From CAYXOX01 sp964466745 (GTDB lineage: Bacteria > Pseudomonadota > Alphaproteobacteria > Rhodobacterales > Rhodobacteraceae): 5,555 bases of DNA. The DNA is taken from positions 1 to 5,555 of the forward strand of contig CAYXOX010000176.1 in NCBI GenBank assembly GCA_964466745.1, written 5' to 3'. Made by a program: the position numbers and the translations under genes. Below are positions 4,983 to 5,555 of this stretch, piece by piece (position 1 is the first letter of the stretch; every line of letters begins with the position of its first letter). The notes beneath the pieces are model-generated. The model had not been told where the DNA came from and made no database searches. It worked only from the letters and a program-made list of their open reading frames with translations.

Positions 4983-5555
4983 TCACTCCCGGGCCATCGC
5001 CTTCAGCTCGTAGACCAGCGCCAGCGCCTCGCGCGGGGTCAGCTCGTCGGGGATCACCTCGGCAAGTCGCTCGGCAACCGGGTCCGGCCCCGGCGCGGGC
5101 CGCGCCGGAGCGGCCGGGAGCGCGGCGGAAAAGAGCGGCAGATCGTCGATCACCGCGGCCCGGGCGCCGCCGCCTTCGCGTTCGCCCTTCTCCAGCGCGT
5201 CCAGCACCACGCGGGCCCTTGCCACCACGCTATCGGGTAGGCCGGCGAGCCGGGCGACCTGCACGCCGTAGGAGCGGTCTGCCGCCCCGCGCCGCACCTC
5301 GTGCAGGAAGATCACCTCTCCCTCCCATTCCCGCACGGCGACGGTGGCGTTCTCGACGCCGGGCAGCTTTCCGGCAAGCGCGGTCAGCTCGTGGTAATGG
5401 GTGGCGAAGAGCGCGCGGCAGCGGTTGACCCCGTGCAGGTGTTCCAGCGTCGCCCAGGCGATGGACAGCCCGTCGTAGGTGGCCGTGCCGCGCCCGATCT
5501 CGTCGAGGATCACCAGCGCGCGGTCATCTGCCTGGTTCAGGATCGCGGCCGTCTC
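4983..5555 (-). CDS. mutS: MutS, DNA mismatch-repair ATPase, C-terminal part only
   Basis: This is the last 190 residues of MutS, the dimeric ATPase that recognises mismatches and recruits MutL. The frame is open through the right edge, so the mismatch-binding, connector, lever and clamp domains and the Walker A motif lie outside the window. Visible are the Walker B DEIGRG (18-23 of the fragment) within LDEIGRGTATYDGLSIAWA, the ATHYHEL motif (51-57) carrying the His of the nucleotide-switch loop, and DRSYGVQVARLAGLP (93-107). A low-complexity linker leads to DDLPLFSA (137-144), which resembles a beta-clamp-binding motif. The C-terminal helices end in DELTPREALALVYELKAMARE (170-190), as expected of the MutS C-terminal oligomerisation region. 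All ATPase motifs seen are intact. The internal GTG at 5513 is not a start, since family sequence continues upstream of it. The gene converges on grpE across the large hairpin. Confidence 0.96.
   Translation of the reverse strand, partial: ETAAILNQADDRALVILDEIGRGTATYDGLSIAWATLEHLHGVNRCRALFATHYHELTALAGKLPGVENATVAVREWEGEVIFLHEVRRGAADRSYGVQVARLAGLPDSVVARARVVLDALEKGEREGGGARAAVIDDLPLFSAALPAAPARPAPGPDPVAERLAEVIPDELTPREALALVYELKAMARE

Noticed and set aside
4943..5428. Plus-strand Arg/Pro-rich frame opposite mutS
   Set aside because: It is antisense to the intact MutS ATPase region and begins inside the large hairpin; the composition is that of a GC-rich shadow frame.

Overview
The window is very GC-rich, gene-dense DNA that reads as chromosomal housekeeping sequence from an alphaproteobacterium, most likely of the Rhodobacterales (Rhodobacter/Paracoccus relatives). 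The evidence is the protein wording (for example HemW with CQAKCPYCDFNSH, MutS with GRGTATYDG and a C-terminal DDLPLFSA), the co-location of hrcA-grpE with rph-rdgB-hemW and mutS, and an intergenic element (CCCCGAAATACCTCGGGG followed by a GAGGGGCTGGCCCCTC hairpin) of a type I associate with that order. I cannot name the genus from sequence alone.

Layout, left to right. (1) The 3' end of hslV on the plus strand, the peptidase of the HslVU (ClpQY) protease. (2) A 113-bp convergent intergenic region with two adjacent perfect hairpins. (3) A minus-strand operon transcribed rph -> rdgB -> hemW, with overlapping gene ends (4 bp GTGA overlap, then an 8 bp overlap with a TTG start): tRNA 3'-end trimming, clean-up of non-canonical purine nucleoside triphosphates, and a radical-SAM heme-binding protein. 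(4) A 115-bp divergent promoter region between rph and hrcA, in which the two candidate -35 elements lie back to back. (5) A plus-strand operon hrcA -> grpE: heat-shock repressor and nucleotide exchange factor of DnaK. (6) A 94-bp convergent intergenic region occupied almost entirely by a perfect 29-bp-arm inverted repeat. (7) The 3' end of mutS on the minus strand, cut by the window edge.

Functionally the block is about quality control: protein (HslV, HrcA, GrpE), nucleotide pool (RdgB), RNA (RNase PH) and DNA (MutS). All complete genes have normal family lengths and intact key motifs. I see no mobile element, phage gene, CRISPR array, tRNA or rRNA, toxin-antitoxin pair or defence gene. I do not see a new multi-gene system here. 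The parts worth a second look are non-coding: the two hairpin elements between convergent genes, the compact divergent promoter, and a local low-GC patch inside hrcA. No gene-free stretch exceeds about 115 bases.
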